DNA from: Petasospora fabianii
Lineage: Eukaryota; Ascomycota; Saccharomycetes; Phaffomycetales; Wickerhamomycetaceae
NCBI GenBank assembly: GCA_022641835.1
Contig: CP048715.1
Span: 62,001 to 126,000, forward strand
Reading direction: 5' to 3'
DNA: 64,000 bases
How positions within the stretch are numbered: position 1 is the stretch's first letter; each line of letters opens with the position of its first letter. Position numbers and translations under genes: made by a program. This document shows, in pieces, positions 19,886 to 29,776 of this stretch. The notes beneath the pieces are model-generated. The model saw only the letters and a list, made by a program, of their open reading frames with translations. It had not been told where the DNA came from and made no database searches.

Positions 19886-21861
19886 CGTGTATGTGTGTGT
19901 CTGTGTCTGTGTATGCCTGTGTATATGGATTACTTTGTCTGTTCCTATAACTTATATTTTGTACTGGTATCAGGGGAAGCGCAGGTGCTTTCTTTAAATC
20001 TTTTGCAAAATGGAGCCCTAGCTCTAGGCGCAGACAGCCTATCGGTTGGTGACACATCGAGCACAACCGCGCGGGTGCTCCCGGGATTGCTTAAACTTTT
20101 TTTTTTTTTCTGTTCCTCCCATCGATTGTCTTCCCACTATTCAACTTACTTCGTCTATCAACGTTTAACTCTGCCAACCAGGGTCATCCTGGTCAAGGAG
20201 ATGTTCCACTGTCCCAGGAGGGACCCGCTTGCACCACTCACCATTTTACACTATTCCCAAACACTTACGTATGGGACTCCCCTATTTTCCTTATTTACTT
20301 GTCTTTGCCGAGAGTAGCCGCCTCCGTCGGGCCGTCACATCCCTCGGTGGGCCGAGCATGTGATCCCGACATTGTGTGGTATCCGACTACTCATCAGATT
20401 TAAGCCTTCGCAAATTCAATATAATACGAACTTGTGCGGCACATGGCTGCAAGGAAAATAGCTGTAAAACACACAAAGGCTGGCTGGCTGCAAGCGGTGG
20501 TGTGAAACTCTATTGCAATTTTGCGAATAACCCGATCTCGGAGACATCGCTACACCAAGGGGTTGAGTGGTTATGAAGACATTGATCTTTTAAAATTATG
20601 GTATGTACCTTCTCCTTTACACCGATACTTACAAGCAAACACATGGTACAGAGACACATTTAGACACATTCCATATGATGCTATTCAAACTTAACTTATC
20701 TACATTATCTGAGAATTTACAGGGGAAGAAAACAGTTTATCTTACTGACATTTTATGATGACTTGTTCTATACATGTTCATCAAAAAATCAATAAGGGAT
20801 TGTGTCTAAACCGTCTCTTGAACTTGTGTTGTTGTATTTTGATCAATAGATCTTAAAGTGCTAACATCTTCAACAGTCAACATATTTGTATAGATCAATA
20901 TAATTTGTTTCTTCTAGGGTCAAATTGATTGATGTAGAAACTACATATCACACAGTATGTAAAGCTAAATTATATTCCATGCCGCCCATCCGGGGTTTCA
21001 ACTAATCATACATGACCTTACTCTCCATTATTTACAAGGCCACGGAGACATGACAAGACTTAATTAGTCTCACTCAAAGTCGACTTGAATGATAATACGC
21101 CTGATCATGACACCACCTGGTTCATCACCCTTTTATTTCATCTCATCATCCCTCACAATAAAAAAGACTCACTTGCTATAGATTGTTAGCTGATTAATCT
21201 AATACAGTTTATAGCTGTAGTACGCATAACCCAAAATATATATCCTGTCCCCAAACACCCAAACACCATAAATTTTTTTATAAATGAAACCGCTACTGTA
21301 TACTGATTCTGGAACCTTATGTTTATTTAAGTCATTCATTGAGTGTATTGTTGTTTAAGCTATCTTCAGACCCATTAAACTGTTGAAAAATTGAGCTTCA
21401 ATATTAGTGTATTTTCCAGGCTTCAGTGCTTCAATTTACAAAACCATAGGAGCGAACATATTATAACTTTTCAATATAGTAACAAATATTTTTTCGCTTG
21501 CTCTCGCTCAAAACACCTATAAAAATTGGTTTAGATGAATCCACAAATACAACAAAATTTTAACAAAATTTTAGTGTTACTTCTTAATATACTAGCTTAT
21601 TATTCTGTAAAGCCATTGTAAATTGAAGTTGAAGTAAATAAGGTTGGTGGAAGAAAATGTTGGTGTCTGGGTGTACTTGTCAAAACATCAACATCTCGTG
21701 GTCTCAGCCGCTTCTTGGAATAACTGAAAGAATAACTGAAAGAAGATGGTCTATTGAGATAAAGCCTGCAATACCTTTGCAAAACAAAAAAAGAGCGATA
21801 AAAAAGGGCCTTTTACTTCGAAAAAAGGGAAAAAAAAGTAAAAAAAAGAAATGGAATATAA
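19886..21861. other. 2-kb gene desert next to tRNA-Leu
   Basis: No coding region was found. A GC-rich patch at about 19975-20095 is followed by a T14 run (20099-20112), and another structured patch at 20180-20240 has GGTC/GACC-type inverted repeats. From about 20580 to 21660 the sequence is AT-rich with short direct repeats (AACAAAATTTT twice near 21550-21570, AATAACTGAAAG twice near 21720-21743). It could be simple spacer, contain small RNAs, or be a candidate for a point-type centromere or origin; the sequence alone does not decide. Confidence 0.45.
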
Positions 21862-21943
21862 TGATAACCGTGAGGTTCGAACTCACGCCTCCGAAGAGAC
21901 CAGGACCTTAACCTGGCGCCTTAGACCACTCGGCCAGGTTACC
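21862..21943 (-). tRNA. tRNA-Leu, anticodon AAG
   Basis: An 82-nt class II tRNA read on the minus strand. The acceptor stem GGTAACC pairs with GGTTATC (one G-T pair), discriminator A. The D arm is GGCCGAGTGG. The anticodon stem CCAGG/CCTGG encloses TTAAGGT, giving anticodon AAG. A long variable arm (TCTCTTCGGAG) and T arm GTTCGAACC follow. No intron is present. T-runs just downstream on the minus strand (21833-21850) provide Pol III termination. AAG (inosine at 34) reads CUU, CUC and CUA leucine codons, so CUG needs another tRNA. Confidence 0.95.
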
Positions 21944-22126
21944 ATGTTTCCAACAGACCAAAATCACTTCGTTTCCGAGTCCTACAGATCTGGTAAGAGC
22001 AGCACGACTTTCTGATGTTGATTTATAAACACGATGCAGCTTTTGCCTTGCCATGGCAGTCTACTCCATTGTAACAAACTGACTCAGCACCGCTTCACTC
22101 GAGACGCCAATCAATCCACACAAATA

Positions 22127-23281
22127 ATGAAGCTCTCTATTCAGTCAATATTGACTTTCATAACACTATTTGTGTTTGCCACCTTGGGAAACGCGTCTGA
22201 GACGGACAAGACCGAGACCGAATCCTCACGACACACAAATAATTGGGCGGTCTTGGTCTCAACGTCCCGTTTTTGGTTCAACTATAGACATATGGCAAAT
22301 GCACTCTCCATGTATAGAACTGTGAAAAGGTTGGGTATTCCAGACTCCCAAATTATTCTCATGCTCAGTGATGACGTTGCATGCAACCCACGAAACTTGT
22401 TCCCTGCATCTGTCTTCAACAACATGGACAGGGCTATTGATCTCTACGGTGACTCTATTGAAGTTGACTACAGAGGATACGAGGTCACAGTGGAGAACTT
22501 CATCAGATTATTGACGGACAGATGGGGTCCAGACCATCCTAGATCCAAGAGACTCTTGACTGATGAGAACTCAAACATCTTTATTTACATGACTGGTCAT
22601 GGCGGTGACGAGTTCCTCAAGTTCCAAGACGCTGAGGAGATTAGTTCTTGGGATATAGCAGATGCATTTGAACAAATGCACGAAAAGAAGAGATATAACG
22701 AGATATTTTTCATGATCGACACATGTCAAGCTAACACCATGTACGAAAGATTCTATTCACCAAATGTGTTGGCCGTTGGTTCATCCAAACTTGATGAAAG
22801 CTCATACTCTCATCACAGTGACGTTGAGATTGGTGTTGCAGTTATTGATAGATTCACATATTACAACTTGGATTTCATGGAGGATATTGAGAAGAACTCT
22901 ACCAAGACGTTACAGGACTTGTTTGACACATACACACTGGAGAACATTCATTCCAACGCTGGTGTCAGAACCGACTTGTTCAAGAGAGATCCAAAGGACG
23001 TGCTGATTACTGACTTCTTTGGTAACGTGCAGAGCATTGTATCTGACGAAGTTGAAGATGACATTTTGTACCTACTCAATCATAAGGAAGACACAGTCTT
23101 GGAGAACACGGAGGCTAAGCGTGTTCAAAACGCCAACAACTCGAAGATTAACGCATTCAAGTCCAACTTCGTTGAGATCTCACATGTGAAGAAGAGAGAC
23201 ACATGGAAGACAACTGCTGCTTACGCCAGTGTCGTCTGTTTGTTTGGCGCCTTTTTCTTCATGAACAAGGTTTCGATTTAG
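22127..23281 (+). CDS. GPI8: GPI transamidase catalytic subunit Gpi8 (PIG-K)
   Basis: A 384-residue C13-family cysteine protease. The ATG at 22127 begins a signal peptide (MKLSIQSILTFITLFVFATL), so the upstream in-frame extension from 22034 is leader. His158 lies in YMTGHGGDEF and Cys200 in MIDTCQANTMYERF; S. cerevisiae Gpi8 uses His157 and Cys199. A C-terminal helix (YASVVCLFGAFFFMNKVSI) anchors it in the ER membrane. Gpi8, with Gaa1, Gpi16, Gpi17 and Gab1, cleaves the C-terminal signal of proproteins and attaches the GPI anchor. The gene starts 184 bases from the divergently transcribed tRNA-Leu. Confidence 0.95.
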   Translation: MKLSIQSILTFITLFVFATLGNASETDKTETESSRHTNNWAVLVSTSRFWFNYRHMANALSMYRTVKRLGIPDSQIILMLSDDVACNPRNLFPASVFNNMDRAIDLYGDSIEVDYRGYEVTVENFIRLLTDRWGPDHPRSKRLLTDENSNIFIYMTGHGGDEFLKFQDAEEISSWDIADAFEQMHEKKRYNEIFFMIDTCQANTMYERFYSPNVLAVGSSKLDESSYSHHSDVEIGVAVIDRFTYYNLDFMEDIEKNSTKTLQDLFDTYTLENIHSNAGVRTDLFKRDPKDVLITDFFGNVQSIVSDEVEDDILYLLNHKEDTVLENTEAKRVQNANNSKINAFKSNFVEISHVKKRDTWKTTAAYASVVCLFGAFFFMNKVSI

Positions 23282-23548
23282 TTGATTAGCTTGTCTAAAA
23301 AATCCATTGTTAATGCGTCATGATAAATGATTTGTATGCAATGATATATCTACTAGTTTGAGGTAATATAGTAAACATCAGATCATCAAATTGTGTTCAT
23401 TTCAGGCGTCAGCTAGGCATTCAAGAGCCAGCAGCTGACTTATGTGGGAGTTTCATATGCAAATAATAAATTCAAAATAAAGCCAAATGGATAAGAGCAG
23501 AAAACAAAACGTTAAGAAAATAGATAAAAACAACTTAGATAATGAGGA

Positions 23549-25684
23549 TCACTCACCAATCACAAGGGGGTTTACTTCGTGAATGGTACCAGGAATCTCA
23601 CGACCTTTACTGTCACGGGGCCGAGTGGCAGCGGTCAGTGAAGGATCAGAATGTTCACCAACACGGCTGGCAAAGTTTTTATAAAACTCAGAGTTTTCGA
23701 AATCATCATCATCACCAGCATCATCCTCAAAGAAATCCACTCTGGAAGGTGGGAACCAATCAGTCTTTTTGGTGGGGACAGAAGAGGAGATTTCATGCCT
23801 CTTATGGGCACTCATTCTTCTGCCACGAGCCTGGTGTCCACCACCATTGTTATTGTTGTTGTTATGATGGTTCCAGAAGCTTGGCTTCCTGTTCTGTGAA
23901 TTGTGGTTCCAGTGACTGTTGTAGTTCTCTCTGTGATGAGGTGGGACGTAGACTCTCTTGGTGTTGGACTCTGAGTGTGATCCGTTAGAAAGTGAACCAG
24001 ACTTGCCCTTGTTATGAGATGACGGAGAGGTGACAGTGGTGGCACCAACGATACCAGTGGCTGGCTTTCTGTTGTGGATAGTGTTGGAGGTTGCTTTACT
24101 CGTCTCCTGGAGGAGAGAACCTGGAGCAATGAGGGATGGGGCAGAGGATAGCTCACTAGAGTAAGCATCCAGGCTCAAAGTAGCAATGGAGTCTCCAAGT
24201 CCATCCAGTCCAGCACCTGACTCAATACTAGCATCAGCCTCTTCAAGTACGAATAAGTCATCATCGGAGTCAAGATCATCAATCTGGACGCTCTCATGCA
24301 GTGGTGATTTCATAATGTTTGGAGAAGTGCCTCTGAGATTTGGTGGGACGTATTTACCCGAGGAGGAAGAGTAGGAGTTGGAGTTGAACGAGTTCTTTCT
24401 TGGTCCTCTAGTAGCTGAAGTAGCTGTAGTTGGAATGAGGAAGTTGTTCGATATAGATCCAGATTTTGGAGTTATTGGTCTCTGATGAGGAGGCTGATAG
24501 ACACCAGGTCTCTTGTGACGTTCAGCACCAAACTTCTCCAAGTAATGGGCTGTGACAGAAGGAGGAGTGAAGAAGTCCCTTCTGTTATAGTCATCCTTCT
24601 TGAAATCGTGGAAGTGATTGTTGATATGAGTGTTTGGAGTTGGCACGGCGAATGACTTTGGAGCGAAACCACGACTTGGACGTCCATTACCAGAGATGTT
24701 GCTGTTATTGTTACTGGACTGCTGGATGGCAATTGGCTGGACATCGGTCTCGGATATTTCTTGCTCGGACAGATACAAGTCCTCGTCGAAAGTGAGTTTA
24801 TCCACTTTGAGCAATTCCTCTTTCATCTTGGACAAGTCTCTGTTCTCTGGATCCAAAGTCAATGAGTAGCGCAACACGGCAAACAAATCATCAGACATGG
24901 TGGAGAAGATGTCAAACAAGGCCTCACGGTTTGAGGCAAAGTATGTAAAAGACTTATCTGTTTGGTTAGCTGCTTTAAATGGACTTTTGTGGAACACGAT
25001 GTTCAAAAGGCAAATACCAATAGACCAGATATCACATTTGGAGGCATCATAAACCCGAACGTTTTTCTCATCAAACAATTCAGGAGCCATGTAACGCTCC
25101 GAACCAATACCAAAATCTTTACACAGTCTGGAGGACGAAGCCAACCCCCAATCCGAGAGTCTGATGGTGAAGTCATCAGCGATCAATATATTCTCTGGTT
25201 TGATATCACGATGATAAATGGACTTCTTATGGGCGTACTCCACAGCATCAATTAACTGCATCATAACGTTGATAATGTCCCTGGTGGATGAAGGGCCCAT
25301 ATTAGCTCTGATGGCTTCGTACAAGTCACCACGAGGACAGTATTCCAAGATTATGAACGATTCAAAGCAGTCAACTAGGGAGACAATGTTGGGGTGTGAG
25401 CCTAGCTTCTGATGAATGTCAATCTCATGTAGGGCCTCTTCACAAATATCATCATCCATTTTATCAGTCATGGAGGTGAGTGACTTGGAGAACTGAGAAT
25501 CCTTGACAGGAGACGTTTCATCCTGATACTTGAAGATGTATTTGACAGCGACAAGTGAAAAGTCGTTGTGTGTGTCCTTAGCAAGAGATACAATACCGTA
25601 AGCACCTTCACTAATATCCTCAACCTTCTTGTATCTGCCATTAAGAAGGTTTCCCTTCTTATAGAGTTTGTAAGCAAGTGACAT
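23549..25684 (-). CDS. KSP1: Ser/Thr kinase Ksp1
   Basis: A 711-residue kinase. Kinase domain at about 15-310: Gly loop ISEGAYGIVSLA, VAVKY lysine, catalytic loop HRDIKPENIL, then SDWGLAS in place of DFG, and APELFDEKN. The start MSLAYKLYKKGNLLNGRYKKVEDISEG resembles S. cerevisiae Ksp1, unlike the shorter paralogues Sks1 and Vhs1. The C-terminal half is low complexity, rich in Ser, Asn, His and Pro (AHYLEKFG, YVPPHHREN). Ksp1 acts in TORC1/PKA-linked control of autophagy and filamentous growth. The DWG in place of DFG is seen in this kinase group. The stop codon lies inside a GGTGAGT string; see rejected items. Confidence 0.82.
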   Translation of the reverse strand: MSLAYKLYKKGNLLNGRYKKVEDISEGAYGIVSLAKDTHNDFSLVAVKYIFKYQDETSPVKDSQFSKSLTSMTDKMDDDICEEALHEIDIHQKLGSHPNIVSLVDCFESFIILEYCPRGDLYEAIRANMGPSSTRDIINVMMQLIDAVEYAHKKSIYHRDIKPENILIADDFTIRLSDWGLASSSRLCKDFGIGSERYMAPELFDEKNVRVYDASKCDIWSIGICLLNIVFHKSPFKAANQTDKSFTYFASNREALFDIFSTMSDDLFAVLRYSLTLDPENRDLSKMKEELLKVDKLTFDEDLYLSEQEISETDVQPIAIQQSSNNNSNISGNGRPSRGFAPKSFAVPTPNTHINNHFHDFKKDDYNRRDFFTPPSVTAHYLEKFGAERHKRPGVYQPPHQRPITPKSGSISNNFLIPTTATSATRGPRKNSFNSNSYSSSSGKYVPPNLRGTSPNIMKSPLHESVQIDDLDSDDDLFVLEEADASIESGAGLDGLGDSIATLSLDAYSSELSSAPSLIAPGSLLQETSKATSNTIHNRKPATGIVGATTVTSPSSHNKGKSGSLSNGSHSESNTKRVYVPPHHRENYNSHWNHNSQNRKPSFWNHHNNNNNNGGGHQARGRRMSAHKRHEISSSVPTKKTDWFPPSRVDFFEDDAGDDDDFENSEFYKNFASRVGEHSDPSLTAATRPRDSKGREIPGTIHEVNPLVIGE

Positions 25685-26957
25685 TGTAAAGTAAGTTTGG
25701 TTCTGTGTTTGTGAAGATCAGAGTAGATGCGTGTTGTTCAAATGAAAAAGAATCATGCAATGTTGGGTATATGTGTGGAAATGGGTCGTTAAGAGGAGAA
25801 GAAAAAATGGATGAAATGTGTGTTATGTGGTCAATTGATCAGTTTTCTTTTTGGAGTGTTGTTCGTGACACTGAACTGATGTGATATGATCTTCCACTAT
25901 AGTTTCTGTGAATCGTCCCGCAAGATTGGTGAAAAAGCTTGGGAACTTTGGAGTAATGTCGTTGGGAAAAAAAAAAATCCACAGCAGACTAATGACTGAC
26001 AATTGAAAGGTCAAAAATGCCTTTAGTATATGAGATTGGAGATGATAGAAGTGATAGATCTGCAATGGAGATCACACAATCAGTTAGATCTTTGAGATAG
26101 GATTTGTTGGGCAAGGCCAAGTTTGAAGCGTGATAGCTCAAAATTGGTGAGACTCTTTGAGACTGTGTTGTGTGTAGCTTGCCTTAAGGAAAAGACGATG
26201 TCTTTAGCTGAGAAAGAGATATGAATGATACAGCGGCACGAGTAGTGGCGTCTCTCTGATGTTGGTTGTCTTTTTGTCTTTCTCAGTGGTTTTAGAGATG
26301 GAGGTGTGTGTTTTGTTGATTGCCACGGGGTGATATGGGCGCAACGAAGCTAAATCTGAAGTGGCGAAGGGCGGTTGAATTGAGCAGAGAGTTGAGAGAG
26401 AAGAGAGACAGGATGACTCTCTGGAGAGGTCAATGTGCGTCGCGGAGGATGAACTGCGCTACCGCTGTGGCGGAGAGGGCTCTGTCTGGATCTCTGTGGC
26501 TCTTCGGCTTCTGAGGGTCTCGCTGGCAGGGCGGTTAGCGTGAAGAGGAGCGGTGCCTGTGTCTTGCTAGGGCGAAGGAAAAAAGCAGGAGCGCTGGCGG
26601 AGGAAAAGCCTGTAGGGGGTCTCGTGAATCTGTGAACTTTGCTGTTGTATGTGGTGAGATTTGGTGGTGGGTGTGTTGGGTTGTGCTAAGCTGTGTTGGG
26701 CTCTGTTCTGAACTCTCCCGCTTCCCCTTTTGAAAGCTGGGGGCGATCGCGCACCCGCCGTTTGTTTACCTCCGCGAATTATGACACATCGGCGCGCGCA
26801 GACAGCTGAATCGGGAAATGGTGTGTAATTAGCATGTACCAATAGGTATGGTTAGAGGACTAGAGATGGTACAGGCACGCCTCAATGCCTAGTTAGGGAT
26901 GCCGACTTAGTGTGTATTCTATTTAAAAGGACAAACACTGATTACAGTATTCAGTGG
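25685..26957. promoter_or_regulatory. 1.27-kb upstream region of KSP1
   Basis: A long gene-free interval between the KSP1 ATG and the YIP3 stop, both minus. It is purine-rich on the plus strand, with many GA and GTGT tracts and a GC-rich island near 26735-26800 (GCGATCGCGCACCCGCCG). No splice signals or coding frame were convincing. Its length suggests an extended promoter or long leader for KSP1. Confidence 0.45.
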
Positions 26958-27491
26958 TCACACGATCTCCTCGTTAAAGCTCGTCTCGGTGTGAGTATTG
27001 TCGAGCAGCGACGCGTGAATAGCCACGAGCAGCGCTGAGATGGTGGCGATGGACAACACTGTGGCTAATGGCGAGGAAAACAGCACCACGGGCACTGTGA
27101 TAAGCAAAAGCGCACCGTAGAGATACTTTTTGTCAACAGAGATGTTATTGTATCTGATCTCATCTGATGGGTGGCGTTTAAGGAACACGACGCCGGCCAC
27201 GAGTGAAGCTAAGGCGATGAGGAGCCATGGTCTTTGGATTAGATCGAGTAGCGAGACAATGACGAGTACAACGAGGTAGTTGGACTGGTAGTATCGCAGA
27301 TTGACAAGAAGACGACGACGCCAATCGGCAATGCTCTTCGGCAGAGCGATCTTGGAGGTGTTAAAGAACTCTCTAAGAGGTTTCATCGTTGTGATCTTGT
27401 GGTGGAGGTAGGGCGTCTGCTGTTTGAGTGCGTCCATATCCACGGGGAAGCGTGCAGCACCGAACGGGTAGGCAGAGCTGGAAGATGACAT
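26958..27491 (-). CDS. YIP3: PRA1-family Rab-acceptor membrane protein Yip3
   Basis: A 177-residue PRA1/prenylated Rab acceptor protein (S. cerevisiae Yip3, 176). The conserved N-terminal block LREFFNTSKIALPKSIADWRRR leads into NLRYYQSNYLVVL, then paired hydrophobic helices at about 75-105 and 125-160, ending HASLLDNTHTETSFNEEIV, which parallels HASLMEKPIETVFDEETV. Yip3 sits in Golgi and ER-derived vesicles and binds prenylated Ypt/Rab GTPases. The acidic EEIV ending resembles ER-export signals of the family. Confidence 0.87.
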   Translation of the reverse strand: MSSSSSAYPFGAARFPVDMDALKQQTPYLHHKITTMKPLREFFNTSKIALPKSIADWRRRLLVNLRYYQSNYLVVLVIVSLLDLIQRPWLLIALASLVAGVVFLKRHPSDEIRYNNISVDKKYLYGALLLITVPVVLFSSPLATVLSIATISALLVAIHASLLDNTHTETSFNEEIV

Positions 27492-27829
27492 CTCAATGCA
27501 AAACCTTAGTGTATGAAGATAGCGTACGAACGCCGAGGGATTTGTTGATAGTGTGGAAGAAGAAGATTTTATAAGGTAGCTTATCAGTCTTGGAAATTTG
27601 GCCGCTCTTGCGCGAAGCCCATTACCTTTGTTTGAGCCTTCACATGCGGGACACTGGAGAATTCTACGTCATTGTAAAGATACAATGTACTAAACAATTG
27701 CTCATGATTACTTGAGACAGTTTACAGAGACCATCACATCAAGAAAAAAGACATATTCATTAAAAAGTAACAAAGTAAAACATTAAGAAACCCAGACTAT
27801 AATACAGCACCGCTCGAATTACACACCCT
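27492..27829. other. YIP3 promoter and TOA2 3' flank
   Basis: About 340 bases between two minus-strand genes. AT-rich near TOA2, with a short GC patch near 27600-27620. No further gene seen. Confidence 0.4.
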
Positions 27830-28304
27830 TCACGTCTCACCAGCTCTCTTGGAGTTACAAGCCACAATCTTCACCTTGTCAGCATTGATGGTGTCACCAT
27901 TATCCATCTTCAAGTTGACATCCTTCACGACGAACGTCCACACATCATCGCAGAAGCGGTACGTATGGAGGTGACCTTTGAACGTGAGCTTGCCCTTCAC
28001 CTTCTCCTTAAGCGTCTCGGCAACGACACGGTCGTAGTTGGCGAGAATGCGCATGGCAAGCTGTGGTTGGATACGCTGGTCAGAGATGAGTGTGTCGAGA
28101 GCATCCATGAGTGTTGAACCCACGCTGTTAAACAGTGCGTTAGTGTTTGGCCATTGTGTGTGGAGGATGACAAAGACATAGAGAGCAGATGACCACTTCA
28201 AGGTGAACAGCCACAATTGCTCCTATCCTGATCCACAAATAAATCCACTCAGCTGATACTCACGTGCTTCTTCTGTAGAGCTCATAGTAGCCCTGGTTAC
28301 TCAT
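27830..28304 (-). CDS. TOA2: TFIIA small subunit Toa2, one intron
   Basis: Exons 28264-28304 and 27830-28124 flank a 139-nt intron (donor GTGAGT, branch CACTAAC, acceptor ACAG). The spliced protein has 111 residues: [14 protein letters not shown] joined to [18 protein letters not shown], matching Toa2 ([27 protein letters not shown]). The C-terminal half has [34 protein letters not shown] and VKIVACNSK. Toa2 and Toa1 form TFIIA, which stabilises TBP on promoters. The longer unspliced frame starting at 28216 is intron read-through with a spurious N-terminus. The gene is divergent from MPE1. Confidence 0.95.
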
Positions 28305-28502
28305 TATAACTCCCTGGGTGCCTCGCTGGTATTCCCGACCGGGTTCTGTGGGTAATGGTGGCGTGGGAAGTGCTCCTGTGGTTTTCTTCAGTGCAGCCCC
28401 GACAAGAAATTTCGCGGAGGATTAAGCTGAAGCTTGAGTTATAGGTACTCAACTCTCATTCATCATACTTCACACTTCTAAAGTCGTCACTATACGAGAG
28501 CA

Positions 28503-29675
28503 ATGTCCTCTACTATTTTCTACAGGTTCCGTTCGCAGAAGGACACATCGCGTATCCAGTTCGATGGAACAGGAATCACAGTTTTCGACCTCAAGAAGGA
28601 GATCATCGCCGAGAACAAACTCGGAGACGGCACTGGCTTCGAACTCCGACTTTACACAGACAACAACGAGGAGTACACTGACGACACACTCGTGATACCT
28701 CGTTCAACCTCCGTTATTGCCCGTCGATCTCCACCGAACAAGCCAGGAAAGGGTGGCGCTGCACGTTACGTTACTGGTAAACCACGTATCACTAAGGTCA
28801 CCATCAACACCAACAAGAATCAAAATGGCGCTGCCACCTCCGCTGGGCCTGATACATCGGCCATGACAGAAGAGGAGAGAATCGCTGCTATGTTTTCGAA
28901 CCAGAGCGATCAATGGAAACAGACACAGCAGGAGATGGCGTCCGCAGCACCTGTATACACCGCAAAGCCAAAGGATGCATCTTCATCAAACAATCCAGAT
29001 GATGTGCCACCTCCGGGATACATGTGTTATAGATGTGGTTCCAAAGACCATTGGATTAAAAACTGTCCTACGAATGAAGATCCAAACTGGGACGGTAAAA
29101 GAGTTAAGAGAACGACAGGTATTCCAAAGACATACTTGCAAACTATAGAAAAACCAGATGAGGATTCTTCAAAGACGTATTTGATGAACGAAGAGGGTCA
29201 ATATGTGGTCCAAGTCGCTGATTCGAAATCTTGGAACGCTTATCAAAAGAAGATCAATAAGAGATCTGAGCTCGATTCATTGAAGGATGTCGATCCCGAA
29301 TTGCTGGATCCTATCAAGAACAAAGTGATGGAGGATCCAGTGGTGACGCCATGTTGTGGTAAGTCATATTCAAGATCTTCAATCGAGGATGCCCTGCTAG
29401 AGAGTGATTTTGTTTGTCCAAACTGTGGCAAGGAGGACATTTTGCTCGATCAGCTAACGGTAGATGAGGATAAAAAGAAGAAAATTGACGAGTTGATGGA
29501 GAAGGAACTGGCAAAGAGGGCAACAAAGCGTCCATTGACATCGGCTTCAGGAGAGCCCGATGCTAAGAAGCAAAACACTGGTTCTGCTAACCCGTTACCA
29601 GCTATGCCTATGATGATGCCTATGATGCCAGGGTTCCCAATGATGCCACCACAAGGGCCATCTGGCACTAATTGA
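28503..29675 (+). CDS. MPE1: Cleavage and polyadenylation factor subunit Mpe1
   Basis: A 390-residue protein with the Mpe1/RBBP6 order. An N-terminal DWNN (ubiquitin-like) domain (FYRFRSQKDTSRIQFDGTGI) is followed by a CCHC zinc knuckle (MCYRCGSKDHWIKNCP, near 175-190) and a RING/U-box-like domain (VVTPCCGKSYSR-SSIEDALL-FVCPNCGKEDIL, near 280-320). The C-terminus is Met/Pro-rich (MPMMMPMMPGFPMMPP). Mpe1 is an essential CPF subunit that activates Ysh1 cleavage and senses the poly(A) site. S. cerevisiae Mpe1 has 441 residues. It shares a 198-base divergent promoter with TOA2. Confidence 0.94.
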   Translation: MSSTIFYRFRSQKDTSRIQFDGTGITVFDLKKEIIAENKLGDGTGFELRLYTDNNEEYTDDTLVIPRSTSVIARRSPPNKPGKGGAARYVTGKPRITKVTINTNKNQNGAATSAGPDTSAMTEEERIAAMFSNQSDQWKQTQQEMASAAPVYTAKPKDASSSNNPDDVPPPGYMCYRCGSKDHWIKNCPTNEDPNWDGKRVKRTTGIPKTYLQTIEKPDEDSSKTYLMNEEGQYVVQVADSKSWNAYQKKINKRSELDSLKDVDPELLDPIKNKVMEDPVVTPCCGKSYSRSSIEDALLESDFVCPNCGKEDILLDQLTVDEDKKKKIDELMEKELAKRATKRPLTSASGEPDAKKQNTGSANPLPAMPMMMPMMPGFPMMPPQGPSGTN

Positions 29676-29776
29676 TAAACCTCATGTCTACGATCTACGA
29701 TACACGTTTAACAGCAGAACACAATCAAATTCTTTTTTAATTTCTGCACATTAAAGGCGTAGACCCATATTTATAT

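Noticed and set aside
20357-20364. CATGTGAT, a match to centromere element CDEI
   Set aside because: No AT-rich CDEII of the right length followed by a CDEIII core nearby; 8-bp degenerate match is expected by chance.
21808-21816. GCCTTTTAC, identical to the U5 snRNA loop
   Set aside because: No flanking stem; it lies in A-rich tRNA 3' flank.
23400-23560. Possible 3' intron of KSP1 (GTGAGT overlapping the stop codon)
   Set aside because: Branch and acceptor candidates are weak, and I cannot compare with a known C-terminus.
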